The notes under the pieces were generated by a model. The model worked only from the letters and a program-made list of their open reading frames with translations, was not told the DNA's origin and searched no databases. DNA of 64,000 nt from Chlorops oryzae. Its lineage: Eukaryota; Arthropoda; Insecta; Diptera; Chloropidae. The stretch is from positions 50,744,752 through 50,808,751 of the forward strand of contig CM035807.1 of NCBI GenBank assembly GCA_020466095.1, given 5' to 3'. This document shows positions 33,009 to 46,271 of this stretch, piece after piece (within the stretch, counting starts at the first letter, position 1; each line of letters opens with the position of its first letter). A program made the translations under genes and the position numbers.

Positions 33009-34210
33009 TCGTAGGTTCTTTTACCTTCCTTGCCGCAATCCCAGCAGTACAATCGCTCCGGGTTTTTGCAAGTTTTTGCCCAGTGGCCTGTTTGCCCACA
33101 GCGGCGGCAAGTGGCTGGTATACGGACAGACTCGGAGGTAGCACTCTCAGCTTGGGCTAGAGTAGCTTGATGTGGTGTCCCCTCGGGATCAGGAAAAGTG
33201 CTCTCGAATGGAGCGAAGGTGACTCGTTTTCTTGAGAATGTGGGAGAGCGAACTCGGGACGGCGGCTCCTGAGCCCCGTCGCCCTGGATTCTCTCCCATT
33301 CGTTGGCATGGAAGATCAGATCCGCTACCGAAAAGATTTCGTGCTTCTTGACATACAGCTGGAAGCCGACGAGACTGTTTTCATACAGCAAATCCAACTT
33401 CTCGCATTCTGTCCACGTGGTGAACTTCATGAGGTGTCGCAATGAAATTGCGAAATCGGAGAATGGCTCGGAATAGGCTTGTTTTCTATTTTTAATGCGT
33501 TCCTCCAACCGTTTGGAGAATCGGGGTGGCAGAAAAATTGTGAAAAGTTCGTCTTTAAATTCCTTCCAGCCTTCAAACTTTCTACTGCTTCTAAATCGCA
33601 TCAGGGCCTTTCCACTCAAGAGTTCTGGGAGTGCTTTGACGAGGACATCTGTTGGGAAGCCATAGGCTTCAGCCAATTCCTCGACCCTTTCGATGAATTC
33701 CAACGGTTCACTGTTTCCGTCGAACTTCACCGCCCATTTCCTGACCTGGTCTATGACCGATGCGTGGCTAGTTATCCGCGGAGTAGCGACTGGAGTAAAC
33801 GATAACGTTCTGGGGTCATGATTTGGAATTTCTGGCGGAATAGGGTTGTCTGCGGTGACCACGATCGGAGGCACAGGAGAACTGCCACGAGTATGTTTGC
33901 TCTGAAGATTTTGTAGCTTTCTCATTGTGTCTTCGTCGTGCTCGCTGTCATTTATATAAGTGGAAAATCTCTGTCTCAATTGATCAACCGTCCCCGCGTT
34001 ATCTAGTCCAAATTCCTCTAAATATGACGCGAGATCCTCTTTCCTAACTTTATATATCCACCCTATCCGTAGTTTGCTTTTCGCGGCGGTATTATCGGCA
34101 CTAGATTTGCTAGCTCTATCAGCGGTGGGCACAAACAAATTTGACACCTCTGATATCTCTTCCTTTCTTGAATCATCCTTGCCAGTTTCCTGATTTTTCT
34201 CGGGCGCCAT
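32921..34210 (-). CDS. Gypsy gag, int2 (429 aa, open)
   Basis: Same protein as int1 gag but six residues shorter near the N-terminus, because an 18-bp deletion starts inside the primer-binding site. Capsid region and both zinc knuckles are present (first CRRCGQTGHWAKTC; second again with Lys for His). The ORF is intact, but its own primer site is reduced to about 11 matching bases, so this unit should be a poor template for replication. Confidence 0.88.
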   Translation of the reverse strand: MAPEKNQETGKDDSRKEEISEVSNLFVPTADRASKSSADNTAAKSKLRIGWIYKVRKEDLASYLEEFGLDNAGTVDQLRQRFSTYINDSEHDEDTMRKLQNLQSKHTRGSSPVPPIVVTADNPIPPEIPNHDPRTLSFTPVATPRITSHASVIDQVRKWAVKFDGNSEPLEFIERVEELAEAYGFPTDVLVKALPELLSGKALMRFRSSRKFEGWKEFKDELFTIFLPPRFSKRLEERIKNRKQAYSEPFSDFAISLRHLMKFTTWTECEKLDLLYENSLVGFQLYVKKHEIFSVADLIFHANEWERIQGDGAQEPPSRVRSPTFSRKRVTFAPFESTFPDPEGTPHQATLAQAESATSESVRIPATCRRCGQTGHWAKTCKNPERLYCWDCGKEGKRTYECCRTGNGNDRQARGATSSVRPQVAPPKK

Positions 34211-36086
34211 TGTAAGGGACCTTTCCAGGCCGGGGTATTAACTCAGCCGAGTCACCAAGGACAGTTTCCTTACACTTATTTATTTGAAAGGAAACCCACA
34301 AAAGATTTTCAGTTTATAACAATTTCAATTTTATTCTTAATTAATAAAACTATATTTACAGGCAAACTGGTCGACTTCTTTAGGGTCTTTGACCAGGATG
34401 GATTCAATCGGGAGAGTACGAAATATTCCTACCTAATTTATTAATGTCTAACTAACTAACTACTACTAAATTATTTTACACGGGGCCTAGCTACTGATCT
34501 GCTCGTAAAGAGCCTCTTTGCAATTAATTCGGTGCGTCAGCGAAACTGAACAGTGGTTTGACAGAGCGCAGCTCTATCCGTGAAATTCTTGAAATCGACT
34601 CAAGGAGGCTCGTGCGGAGGGTATTAAATGCGGTTATGCAACTGATCTAGTGTAAAAGCGGCAAAAGCGACCGTGCGTCGGTATATAAATCTTGGCTTGT
34701 ATAACTGGTCTCGTGTAAACGCGGCGAATCGACCGTGCGTCAGTAGGTAAATCTTGGCTTGTACAACTGGTCTCGTGTAAACGCGACGAATCGACCGTGC
34801 GTTGGTATATAGATCTTGGCTTGTACAACTGGTCTCGTGTAAACGCGACGAATCGACCGTGCGTGGGTATATAGATCTTGGCTTTAGAATTTTACTATGG
34901 TGTTTAAATCCCTGTGGCGAACGAAAGTTGACCCCAATGGGTCCTCTGGGCACACGTGAGTTTCAACTGCACGTGGTAGCTACTAGAATAACCTGAATCG
35001 CACGCAAGTTTCAACTGTGCGTGGAAACGGGTATGAGGTCCTGAATTGAATAGATATTTCCTCTGGGCACACGTGAGTTTCAACTGCACGTGGTAACTAC
35101 TAGAATAACCTGAATCGCACGCAAGTTTCAACTGTGCGTGGAAACGGGTATGAGGTCCTGAATGGAATAGATCTTTCCTCTGGGCACACGTGAGTTTCAA
35201 CTGCACGTGGTAACTACTAGAATAACCTGAATCGCACGCAAGTTTCAACTGTGCGTGGAAAACGGGTATAAGGTCCTGAATTTAATCCGTAGAAAAACCT
35301 CGTTCCGCCACCACGAAGTACGTGAAATAATTCTTGCAAATTTCTTTAAGTTATCTAACCACTCTGACTTGTTGCTGACGTCGTCTCTCCGTTCCTCTTC
35401 CTGTTTCGTTTGGTTGCTTCCTTATTTCTCGTTTCTGTCCGTCTGGATGATTCGTGATGCTTGCTTGGGGTTCCTCGTCGTGTTCCTCGCTACTCGTTTC
35501 CGTCTTGGTTCCAAACGTTGGGATCGGTCGATCGTTTCGGCTGCTCAGGAACAAGTGAAGTCGGTCGTGACTTCGAATTCTTAGCAGAGCGCTTCGCTTC
35601 CCTTTTCGATGTGCTGCCACTCTTGGTCTTCTGCATAGTGAGTTCAGCTGTTCGGCGTTAGTCACTCTTTACACGCAGTTACAAACATATTTCCCAAATT
35701 ATGGGTTATGAAATACTTAAACCTAGGACTTTTAAATGGTGGCAATCATTCTTAATACTATTCTAATTCGTACTCCTACTCATAACTGTTCCTTGTTTAG
35801 ATGCTATCATATACAAAAGTCAATCTTACGTTTTCCTTAAATCTACCAAATTATAATTTAAACCGACCATTCGATAACTTTTACCTACTTCTTATCGTTA
35901 GTGTTGTTCCTACTATATAAAAGGTTAAGGGGGAAATCTGATCGCGCCGTGACGTCATTTTAGCGTGTTCCTACCTACTAATATTTATTATAAGAGTGAA
36001 TTAAAAAATATAAAGAGAAATTTATAATAAAAAAAGTAAACAATATCTACAGATATGATGGTCGGTGGATTTTGTGAGTCCTCACA
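34211..36086 (-). repeat. Gypsy LTR3, 1,876 bp
   Basis: The shortest full LTR: four 62-bp repeats (34640-34886) and only three 117-bp units (34943-35285). The length difference from LTR4 is explained almost exactly by nine 117-bp units. Confidence 0.9.
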
Positions 36087-36221
36087 CCCCATCCCTTCTT
36101 ACGGAAACGTGAAAAACGACCGGTCAGTTTCCAGCGGTTACCCTGGCTGGTCCTCATCATCCGCATCTTTCTCCCGATTTTCATGGAACGCCTTCAAATC
36201 GCTTAAATGTGCTCTTCGGAG

Positions 36222-39200
36222 TCATCGGGTCCCCTTCACCGCGTATTCGATGATGACGGGTGAAACGAATTTCTTGACGACATGAGGCCCCTCATATTTT
36301 GGAGCCAATTTGGCAGCAAAGCTCTCTGCCGCGTTGGACAGCGGGTGTGTCCCTACCAGTACTCGTTCGCCTACTTTGGGCTTCCATGGACGCCGTCGAA
36401 GATTATAGTGCCTCGCCTGCTCTTGACTGGCCATGGCCAGTTGATTCTTGACCCAAACAAACGTCTCCTGAAGATGGCTAGCTCGCTCGTTCGGGGAAAT
36501 CTTGAGGTGTCCCGTTCCCGGGGTGATTTCGTCATATAGAGTTCCGGGTAGTCGCAACTCCCGTCCTTGCACGATGAATGCGGGGGTAAACCCTGTAGAG
36601 GTAGCGACGCTACTATTCAGCGCGAGGGACAGCTCTGGCAGTTTTTCGTCCCAATCTCGTTGATTTCCTTCGGTGAACTGTGCCACCATTGTTTTCAGAG
36701 TACGATTAACCCTCTCGGTTGGGTTTTCCTGTGGCGTGTAGGGAGCAGTCATACGGTGTTCCACGCCCCACTCCTTCAGCAATTCCTTGAATCCTCGACT
36801 GGTGAATTGAGTCCCGTTGTCTGTGAGGATCATCTTGGGGACCCCAAACCTACTTAAGATCCGTTCTCGTATGGCCTTGGTGGTAGCGTCAGTAGTAGCC
36901 CGTCTCATGGGGGCCACTTCCGTCCATTTGGAGAACTTATCGACCATGACCAACATTACGGTGTTCCCTTTTTTAGAACGTGGCAGAGGTCCAACAAAAT
37001 CTAAGCTGACGACTTCCCAGGGACCTTCAGGTAATAAGGTCAGCATTTTCCCTGCTGGTTGTTGCTGACTAACTTTGAAGCGCTGGCAGCTTCCGCAATT
37101 TTGTACATAGGACCGCACGTCTCTGTACATTCCTGGCCAATAGTAGTTTGGCAAATCCGTGCGATGGTTTTGCGAATTCCGAGATGGCCTGCTGTGGTCG
37201 TATCATGATTTTCCTTTAACACGCGTTCTCTTTCCGGCTTGGGTGCACACAATTTCCAGGTAAAAGAGTCAGCGGCATCAGTAGTCGGTAAATGCCGGTA
37301 TATGTGATCGTTCATCAGGGTATAATCCGGATACTTCTCGGATTCTTTCTGTATTCGGTCCCGCAAGCTCTTCGTCCAGAGGCAGTCCACTGACTGGTCC
37401 GCTATTGAGAGACCTAGAGTTTCTAGAGGATTACGAGAAAGAGTGTCGGCAACGACATTAAGTTTTCCCTTCCTGTATTGGACGTCGAACTGGAACTGCT
37501 GCAGTTCCAATGCCCACCTAGCTATACGACCTGACGGGCTCTCAATTGAGTTCAGCCATTTTAAGGAGAGGTGATCAGTGATGATCGTGAAACGATAGCT
37601 CTCCAAATATGGCCTCATTTTCCGGACGGCCCAAACTATAGCCAGACATTCCTTTTCTTTCGGGGAGTAATTTTTCTCGGCGGGATTCAGACTCCTACTG
37701 GCATACGCAATAACACGTTCCGCCCCGTCGACGGTCTGTGTTAACACCGCCCCTAATCCGAAATCACTAGCGTCTGTCTGTAACACGAAACGCTCCTCAA
37801 AATTTGGACACGTAAGGATTGGAGCCTGTGTCAAACAATCCTTTAATGCCTCAAATGCTTGATTTTGTTCCGCACCCCAATTCCACCGTTTCCTTTTCTT
37901 GAGAAGTGTCGTCAGCGGTTGCACAAGAGTAGAGAAACTGGGTACGAACCTCCGGTACCACGATGCGACCCCTATAATACGCCTAACATCGCGGATATTA
38001 TGTGGCACGCTTAGAGCCTTTATGGCAGCCACCTTGTCAGGATCCGTGTGTATCCCTTTGTCACTCACTACATGTCCGAGGTACTTCAGTTCTTGTTTGA
38101 AAAACGCACATTTTTTCGACGTTGAGTCGCAGATTGGCTTCACGAAGCCGACGGAATACTTCTTGGAGATTTCGTCGGTGGTCTTCCAAGTTTTTTCCGA
38201 TGACGATGATATCGTCGAGGTAAGCAAAAGCGTAAGAGTCGAGCTCGGGTCCGATGACGGTATCTAGAGCTCGCTGAAAGGTTGCCGGGGCTGAATGTAA
38301 GCCAAATGGCATGACGCGCCATTGGAACAACCCACGGCCAGGCAAGGTAAACGCCGTGTATGGTTTACTAGATTCAGCCATTGGGACCTGCCAATAACCG
38401 TTTTTGAGGTCAAGCGTTGATATATACTTTGCATCTCTCAATCGATCAAGGATGTGCTGTATCCGTGGTAATGGATACGCGTCTGGGACAGAGTTGGCAT
38501 TGATTTTCCGAAAGTCGATGCACAGCCTCCAAGTGTCAGTTTTCTTTTTCACCAGCACGATGGGTGAACTGTAAGGGCTTCGGGATGGTTCGATGCAACC
38601 CTTTTCTAATAGTTGGTCAACTTCCTCATCGATATTTTTTGTTTCATCGGGTTATACGTAAAGTATCGCTGTTTGATCGGAATATCGCTCTTCATCTGTA
38701 TGCGGTGAGTGGCTATTTGCGTCACTCCCGCGAGCCCTTCAAACAGCTTTAATTCTGAAGCAAGAAAATCCTGAATATCTTCCGTACTCTTTGGCTTGAT
38801 TTCGGTAATGGCACCATGTCGCTGCCGTTTCTCGGACGGACCTCCACTGGAAGAAATTTTGATTCTCTGGGTTCCTATTATCATTTCGGCATTTACTGTG
38901 GCCAGAAAGTCCATACCGAGTATGAAGTCATCCATGGCCTCTGGCATCACGAGAACTTGGACTCGTGCTCTGGTTTGCCCCAACTGAATTTCTACCAGAA
39001 GGGTCTCGTTTACTATAGACGGGGACCTATCTGCTAAATGTACTGTCACCGATGTTTTTTGTGAATTCTCAGGGGTTCACAGCCGCTCGGCAACGTGCGC
39101 TTTCATGAAACTACGAGTGGCCCCTGTATCTATGGTAGCTCGCATCGCCTGGCCCTCAACTTCTATTTGAGCGTCAATGCGCCTACCATCTGAGGACAAG

Positions 39201-39292
39201 AGATTTACTTTTTGGGTGGGGCGGCTTGGGGTCGATCGCTGGAGGTCGCCCCTCTGGCCTGGCGATCGTTTCCGTTTCCCGTGCGGCAACAT
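36222..39292 (-). pseudogene. Gypsy pro-pol, int3 (several frameshifts)
   Basis: Same type as int1, including the TGA in protease (39077-39079) and the 1-bp integrase frameshift near 37146. Extra single-base indels break it further: a missing A near 38633 (protease/RT junction) and an extra T near 38111 (after the YLDD segment). Fragments remain open at 38606-39049, 38061-38558, 37040-38227 and 36222-37154. Confidence 0.88.
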
Positions 39293-40516
39293 TCGTAGGT
39301 TCTTTTACCTTCCTTGCCGCAATCCCAGCAGTAGTACAATCGCTGCGGGTTTTTGCAAGTTTTTGCCCAGTGGCCTGTTTTCCCACAGCCGCGGCAAGTG
39401 GCTGGTATACGGACAGACTCGGAGGTAGCACTCTCAGCTTGGGCTAGAGTAGCTTGATGTGGTGTCCCCTCGGGATCAGGAAAAGTGCTCTCGACTGGAG
39501 CGAAAGTGACTCGTTTTCTTGAGAATGTGGGAGAGCGAACTCGGGACGGCGGCTCCTGAGCCCCGTCGCCCTGGATTCTCTCCCATTCGTTGGCATGGAA
39601 GATCAGATCCGCTACCGAAAAGATTTCGTGCCTCTTGACATACAGCTGGAAGCCTACGAGACTGTTTTCATACAGCAAATCCAACTTCTCGCATTCTGTC
39701 CACGTGGTGAACTTCATGAGGTGTCGCAATGAAATTGCGAAATCGGAGAATGGCTCGGAATAGGCTTGTTTTCTATTTTTAATGCGTTCCTCCAACCGTT
39801 TGGAGAATCTCGGGTGGCAGAAAAATTGTGAAAAGTTCGTCTTTAAATTCCTTCCAGCCTTCAAACTTTCTACTGCTTCTAAACCGCATCAGGGCCTTTC
39901 CACTCAAGAGTTCTGGGAGTGCTTTGACGAGGACATCTGTTGGGAAGCCATAGGCTTCAGCCAATTCCTCGACCCTTTCGATGAATTCCAACGGTTCACT
40001 GTTTCCGTCGAACTTCACCGCCCATTTCCTGACCTGGTCTGTGACCGATGCGTGGCTAGTTATCCGCGGAGTAGCGACTGGAGTAAACGATAACGTTCTG
40101 GGGTCATGATTTGGAATTTCTGGCGGAATAGGGTTGTCTGCGGTGACCACGATCGGAGGCACAGGAGAACTGCCACGAGCATGTTTGCTCTGAAGATTTT
40201 GTAGCTTTCTCATTGTGTCTTCGTCGTGCTCGCTGTCATTTATATAAGTGGAAAATCTCTGTCTCAATTGATCAACCGTCCCCGCGTTATCTAGTCCAAA
40301 TTCCTCTAAATATGACGCGAGATCCTCTTTCCTAACTTTATATATCCACCCTATCCGTAGTTTGCTTTTCGCGGCGGTATTATCGGCACTAGATTTGCTA
40401 GCTCTATCAGCGGTGGGCACAAACAAATTTGACACCTCTGATATCTCTTCCTTTCTTGAATCATCCTTGCCAGTTTCCTGATTTTTATCTTTTGTGGGTC
40501 CCTGCTCGGGCGCCAT
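39205..40516 (-). pseudogene. Gypsy gag, int3 (frameshifted)
   Basis: The first 230 or so residues match int1 gag. An extra base near 39810 ends that frame shortly after FTIFLPP, and the remainder, with both knuckles, is open as 39205-39864. A 3-bp insertion duplicates Tyr before the second knuckle (39331 region). It keeps the full primer site. Confidence 0.85.
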
Positions 40517-43443
40517 TGTAAGGGACCTTTCCAGGCCGGGGTATTAACTCAGCCGAGTCACCAAGGACAGTTTCCTTACACTTATTTATTTGAAAGGAAA
40601 CCCACAAAAGATTTTCAGTTTATAACAATTTCAATTTTATTCTTAATTAATAAAACTATATTTACAGGCAAACTGGTCGACTTCTTTAGGGTCTTTGACC
40701 AGGATGGATTCAATCGGGAGAGTACGAAATATTCCTACCTAATTTATTGATGTCTAACTAACTAACTACTACTAAATTATTTTACACGGGGCCTAGCTAC
40801 TGATCTGCGCGAAAAGAGCCTCTTTGCAATTAGTTCGGTGCGTCAGCGAAACTGAACAGTGGTTTGACAGAGCGCAGCTCTATCCGTGAAATTCTTGAAA
40901 TCGACTCAAGGAGGCTCGTGCGGAGGGTTTTAAATGCGGTTATGCAACTGATCTAGTGTAAAAGCGGCAAAAGCGACCGTGCGTCGGTATATAAATCTTG
41001 GCTTGTATAACTGGTCTCGTGTAAACGCGGCGAATCGACCGTGCGTCAGTAGGTAAATCTTGGCTTGTACAACTGGTCTCGTGTAAACGCGACGAATCGA
41101 CCGTGCGTTGGTATATAGATCTTGGCTTGTACAACTGGTCTCGTGTAAACGCGACGAATCGACCGTGCGTGGGTATATAGATCTTGGCTTTAGAATTTTA
41201 CTATGGTGTTTAAATCCCTGTGGCGAAGGAAAGTTGACCCCAATGGGTCCTCTGGGCACACGTGAGCTTCAACTGCACGTGGTAACTACGAGAATAACCT
41301 GAATCGCACGCAAGTTTCAACTGTGCGTGGAAACGGGTATGAGGTCCTGAATTGAATAGATATTTCCTCTGGGCACACGTGAGTTTCAACTGCACGTGGT
41401 AACTACTAGAATAACCTGAATTGCACGCAAGTTTCAACTGTGCGTGGAAACGGGTATGAGGTCCTGAATTGAATAGATATTTCCTCTGGGCACACGTGAG
41501 TTTCAACTGCACGTGGTAACTACTAGAATAACCTGAATCGCACGCAACTTTCAACTGCGCGTGGAAACGGGTATGAGGTCCTGAATTGAATAGATATTTC
41601 CTCTGGGCACACGTGAGTTTCAACTGCACGTGCTAACTACTAGAATAACCTGAATCGCACGCAAGTTTCAACTGTGCGTGGAAACGGGTATGAGGTCCTG
41701 AATTTAATAGATCTTTCCTCTGGGCACACGTGAGTTTCAACTGCACGTGGTAACTACTAGAATAACCTGAATCGCATGCAAGTTTCAACTGTGCGTGGAA
41801 ACGGGTATGAGGTCCTGAATTTAATAGATCTTTCCTCTGGGCACACGTGAGTTTCAACTGCACGTGGTAACTACTAGAATAACCTGAATCGCACGCAAGT
41901 TTCAACTGTGCGTGGAAACGGGTATGAGGTCCTGAATTTAATAGATCTTTCCTCTGGGCACACGTGAGTTTCAACTGCACGTGGTAACTACTAGAATAAC
42001 CTGAATCGCACGCAAGTTTCAACTGTGCGTGGAAACGGGTATGAGGTCCTGAATTGAATAGATATTTCCTCTGGGCACACGTGAGTTTGAACTGCACGTG
42101 GTAACTACTAGAATAACCTGAATCGCACGCAAGTTTCAACTGTGCGTGGAAACGGGTATGAGGTCCTGAATTGAATAGATATTTCCTCTGGGCACACGTG
42201 AGTTCAACTGCACGTGGTAACTACTAGAATAACCTGAATCGCACGCAAGTTTCAACTGTGCGTGGAAACGGGTATGAGGTCCTGAATGGAATAGATCTTT
42301 CCTCTGGGCACACGTGAGTTTCAACTGCACGTGGTAACTACTAGAATAACCTGAATCGCACGCAAGTTTCAACTGTGCGTGGAAACGGGTATGAGGTCCT
42401 GAATTGAATAGATATTTCCTCTGGGCACACGTGAGTTTCAACTGCACGTGGTAACTACTAGAATAACCTGAATCGCACGCAAGTTTCAACTGTGCGTGGA
42501 AACGGGTATGAGGTCCTGAATGGAATAGATCTTTCCTCTGGGCACACGTGAGTTTCAACTGCACGTGGTAACTACTAGAATAACCTGAATCGCACGCAAG
42601 TTTCAACTGTGCGTGGAAACGGGTATAAGGTCCTGAATTTAATCCGTAGAAAAACCTCGTTCCGCCACGAAAGTACGTGAAATAATTCTTGCAAATTTCT
42701 TTAAGTTATCTAACCACTCTGACTTGTTGCTGACGTCGTCTCTCCGTTCCTCTTCCTGTTTCGTTTGGTTGGCTTCCTTATTTCTCGTTTCTGTCCGTCT
42801 GGATGATTCGTGATGCTTGCTTGGGGTTCCTCGTCGTGTTCCTCGCTACTCGTTTCCGTCTTGGTTCCAAACGTTGGGATCGGTCCGATCGTTTCGGCTG
42901 CTCAGGAACAAGTGAAGTCGGTCGTGACTTCGAATTCTTAGCAGAGCGCTTCGCTTCCCTTTTCGATGTGCTGCCACTCTTGGTCTTCTGCATAGTGAGT
43001 TCAGCTGTTCGGCGTTAGTCACTCTTTACACGCAGTTACAAACATATTTCCCAAATTATGGGTTATGAAATACTTAAACCTAGGACTTTTAAATGGTGGC
43101 AATCATTCTTAATACTATTCTAATTCGTACTCCTACTCATAACTGTTCCTTGTTTAGATGCTATCATATACAAAAGTCAATCTTACGTTTTCCTTAAATC
43201 TACCAAATTATAATTTAAACCGACCATTCGATAACTTTTACCTACTTCTTATCGTTAGTGTTGTTCCTACTATATAAAAGGTTAAGGGGGAAATCTGATC
43301 GCGCCGTGACGTCATTTTAGCGTGTTCCTACCTACTAATATTTATTATAAGAGTGAATTAAAATATATAAAGAGAAATTTATAATAAAAAAAGTAAACAA
43401 TATCTACAGATATGATGGTCGGTGGATTTTGTGAGTCCTCACA
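40517..43443 (-). repeat. Gypsy LTR4, 2,927 bp
   Basis: Longest complete LTR: four 62-bp repeats (40946-41192) and about twelve 117-bp units (41249-42643). Variants unique to the first units (AACTACGAGAAT, GAATTGCACG, CGCAACTTTC, ACGTGCTAAC, CGCATGCAAG) recur in the same order in LTR6, so the two are recent relatives. Confidence 0.9.
42778..42993 (-). CDS. Small basic ORF inside the LTR (71 codons), doubtful
   Basis: A sense-strand frame beginning MQKTKSGSTSKREAKR, very rich in Lys, Arg and Ser, and the first ORF of any size downstream of the candidate LTR promoter. Nearly identical frames occur in LTR2 (29135-29350), LTR5 (45479-45694) and LTR6 (52137-52352). Single-base losses break it in LTR1 and LTR3. 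Conservation can be explained by recent copying, so coding is not established. Confidence 0.25.
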   Translation of the reverse strand: MQKTKSGSTSKREAKRSAKNSKSRPTSLVPEQPKRSDRSQRLEPRRKRVARNTTRNPKQASRIIQTDRNEK

Positions 43444-44061
43444 CCCCATCCCTTCTTACGGAAACGTGAAAAACGACCGGTCAGTTTCCAGCGGTTACCC
43501 TGGCTGGTCCTCATCATCCGCATCTTTCTCCCGATTTTCATGGAACGCCTTCAAATCGCTTAAATGTGCTCTTCGGAGTCATCGGGTCCCCTTCACCGCG
43601 CGTATTCGATGATGACGGGTGAAACGAATTTCTTGACGACATGAGGCCCCTCATATTTTGGAGCCAATTTGGCAGCAAAGCTCTCTGCCGCGTTGGACAG
43701 CGGGTGTGTCCCTACCAGTACTCGTTCGCCTACTTTGGGCTTCCATGGACGCCGTCGAAGATTATAGTGCCTCGCCTGCTCTTGACTGGCCATGGCCAGT
43801 TGATTCTTGACCCAAACAAACGTCTCCTGAAGATGGCTAGCTCGCTCGTTCGGGGAAATCTTGAGGTGTCCCGTTCCCGGGGTGATTTCGTCATATAGAG
43901 TTCGGGTAGTCGCAACTCCCGTCCTTGCACGATGAATGCGGGGGTAAACCCTGTAGAGGTAGCGACGCTACTATTCAGCGCGAGGGACAGCTCTGGCAGT
44001 TTTTCGTCCCAATCTCGTTGATTTCCTTCGGTGAACTGTGCCACCATTGTTTTCAGAGTAC
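43444..44061 (-). pseudogene. Gypsy int4: truncated integrase C-terminal fragment
   Basis: Only the 3' 618 bp of an internal region remain (polypurine tract, integrase end with KYEGPHVVKKF). It stops abruptly at the codons after the integrase glutamate region and joins LTR5 sequence at position about 148 of that LTR. Two small indels (near 43601 and 43903) further shift the frame. It resembles the int1/int3 type. Confidence 0.85.
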
Positions 44062-46170
44062 ACAGGCAAACTGGTCGACTTCTTTAGGGTCTTTGACCAG
44101 GATGGATTCAATCGGGAGAGTACGAAATATTCCTACCTAATTTATTGATGTCTAACTAACTAACTACTACTAATTATTTTACACGGGGCCTAGCTACTGA
44201 TCTGCGCGAAAAGAGCCTCTTTGCAATTAGTTCGGTGCGTCAGCGAAACTGAACAGTGGTTTGACAGAGCGCAGCTCTATCCGTGTGAAATTCTTGAAAT
44301 CGACTCAAGGAGGCTCGTGCGGAGGGTTTTAAATGCGGTATGCAACTGATCTAGTGTATAAAAGCGGCAAAAGCGACCGTGCGTCGGTATATAAATCTTG
44401 GCTTGTATAACTGGTCTCGTGTGTAAAACGCGGCGAATCGACCGTGCGTCAGTAGGTAAATCTTGGCTTGTACAACTGGTCTCGTGTGTAAACGCGACGA
44501 ATCGACCGTGCGTTGGTATATAGTCTCGGCTTGTACTGGTCTCGTGTAAACGCGACGAATCGACCGTGCGTGGGTATATAGATCTTGGCTTTAGAATTTT
44601 TACTATGGTGTTTAAATCCCTGTGGCGAACGAAAGTTGACCCCAATGGGTCCTCTGGGCACACGTGAGCTTCAACTGCACGTGGTAACTACTAGAATAAC
44701 CTGAATCGCACGCAAGTTTCAACTGTGCGTGGAAACGGGTATGAGGTCCTGAATTGAATAGATATTTCCTCTGGGCACACGTGAGTTTCAACTGCACGTG
44801 GTAACTACTAGAATAACCTGAATCGCACGCAAGTTTCAACTGTGCGTGGAAACGGGTATGAGGTCCTGATTTGAATAGATATCTCCTCTGGGCACACGTG
44901 AGTTTCAACTGCACGTGGTAACTACTAGAATAACCTGAATCGCACGCAAGTTTCAACTGTGCGTGGAAACGGGTATGAGGTCCTGAATTTATAGATCTTT
45001 CCTCTGGGCACTCGTGAGTTTCAACTGCACGTGGTAACTACTAGATTAACCTGAATCGCACGCAAGTTTCAACTGTGCGTGCGTGGAAACGGGTATGAGG
45101 TCCTGAATTGAATAGATATTTCCTCTGGGCACACGTGAGTTTCAACTGCACGTGGTAACTACTAGAATAACCTGAATCGCACGCAAGTTTCAACTGTGCG
45201 TGGAAACGGGTATGAGGTCCTGAATGGAATAGATCTTTCCTCTGGGCACACGTGAGTTTCAACTGCACGTGGTACTACTAGAATAACCTGAATCGCACGC
45301 AAGTTTCAACTGTGCGTGGAAACGGGTATAAGGTCCTGAATTTAATCCGTAGAAAAACCTCGTTCCGCACGAAAGTACGTGAAATAATTCTTGCAAATTT
45401 CTTTAAGTTATCTAACCACTTGACTTTTTGCTGACGTCGTCTCTCCGTTCCTCTTCCTGTTTCGTTTGGTTGGCTTCCTTATTTCTCGTTTCTGTCCGTC
45501 TGGATGATTCGTGATGCTTGCTTGGGGTTCCTCGTCGTGTTCCTCGCTACTCGTTTCCGTCTTGGTTCCAAACGTTGGGATCGGTCCGATCGTTTCGGCT
45601 GATCAGGAACAAGTGAAGTCGGTCGTGACTTCGAATTCTTAGCAGAGCGCTTCGCTTCCCTTTTCGATGTGCTGCCACTCTTGGTCTTCTGCATAGTGAG
45701 TTCAGCTGTTCGGCGTTAGTCACTCTTTACACGCAGTTACAAACTATTTCCCAACATGGGTTTATCTTAAACCTAGGACTTAAAGTGGTCAGAAATTACT
45801 TAAAACCTAATTATTTTCAATGGTGGCAATCATTCTTAATACTATTCTAATTCGTACTCCTACTCATAACTGTTCCTTGTTTAGATGCTATCATATACAA
45901 AAGTCAATCTTACGTTTTCCTTAAATCTACCAAATTATAATTTAAACCGACCATTCGATAACTTTTACCTACTTCTTATCGTTAGTGTTGTTCCTACTAT
46001 ATAAAAGGTTAAGGGGGAAATCTGATCGCGCCGTGACGTCATTTTAGCGTGTTCCTACCTACTAATATTTATTATAAGAGTGAATTAAAAAATATAAAGA
46101 GAAATTTATAATAAAAAAAGTAAACAATATCTACAGATATGATGGTCGGTGGATTTTGTGAGTCTTCACA
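44062..46170 (-). repeat. Gypsy LTR5, lacking its first ~147 bp (plus strand)
   Basis: Begins at ACAGGCAAACTGG, internal to the LTR. It has four 62-bp repeats (44344-44590) and about six 117-bp units (44651-45346). It shares all LTR2-specific variants. Several 1-3 base indels occur at 44160-44590 relative to LTR2 (for example CCGTGTGAAATT, GTGTATAAAAGC), which may be sequencing errors. Confidence 0.88.
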
Positions 46171-46271
46171 CCCCATCCCTTCTTACGGAAACGTGAAAAA
46201 ACGACCGCCGACGGTCAGTTTCCAGCGGTTACCCTGGCTGGTCCTCATCATCCGCATCTTTCTCCCGATTT

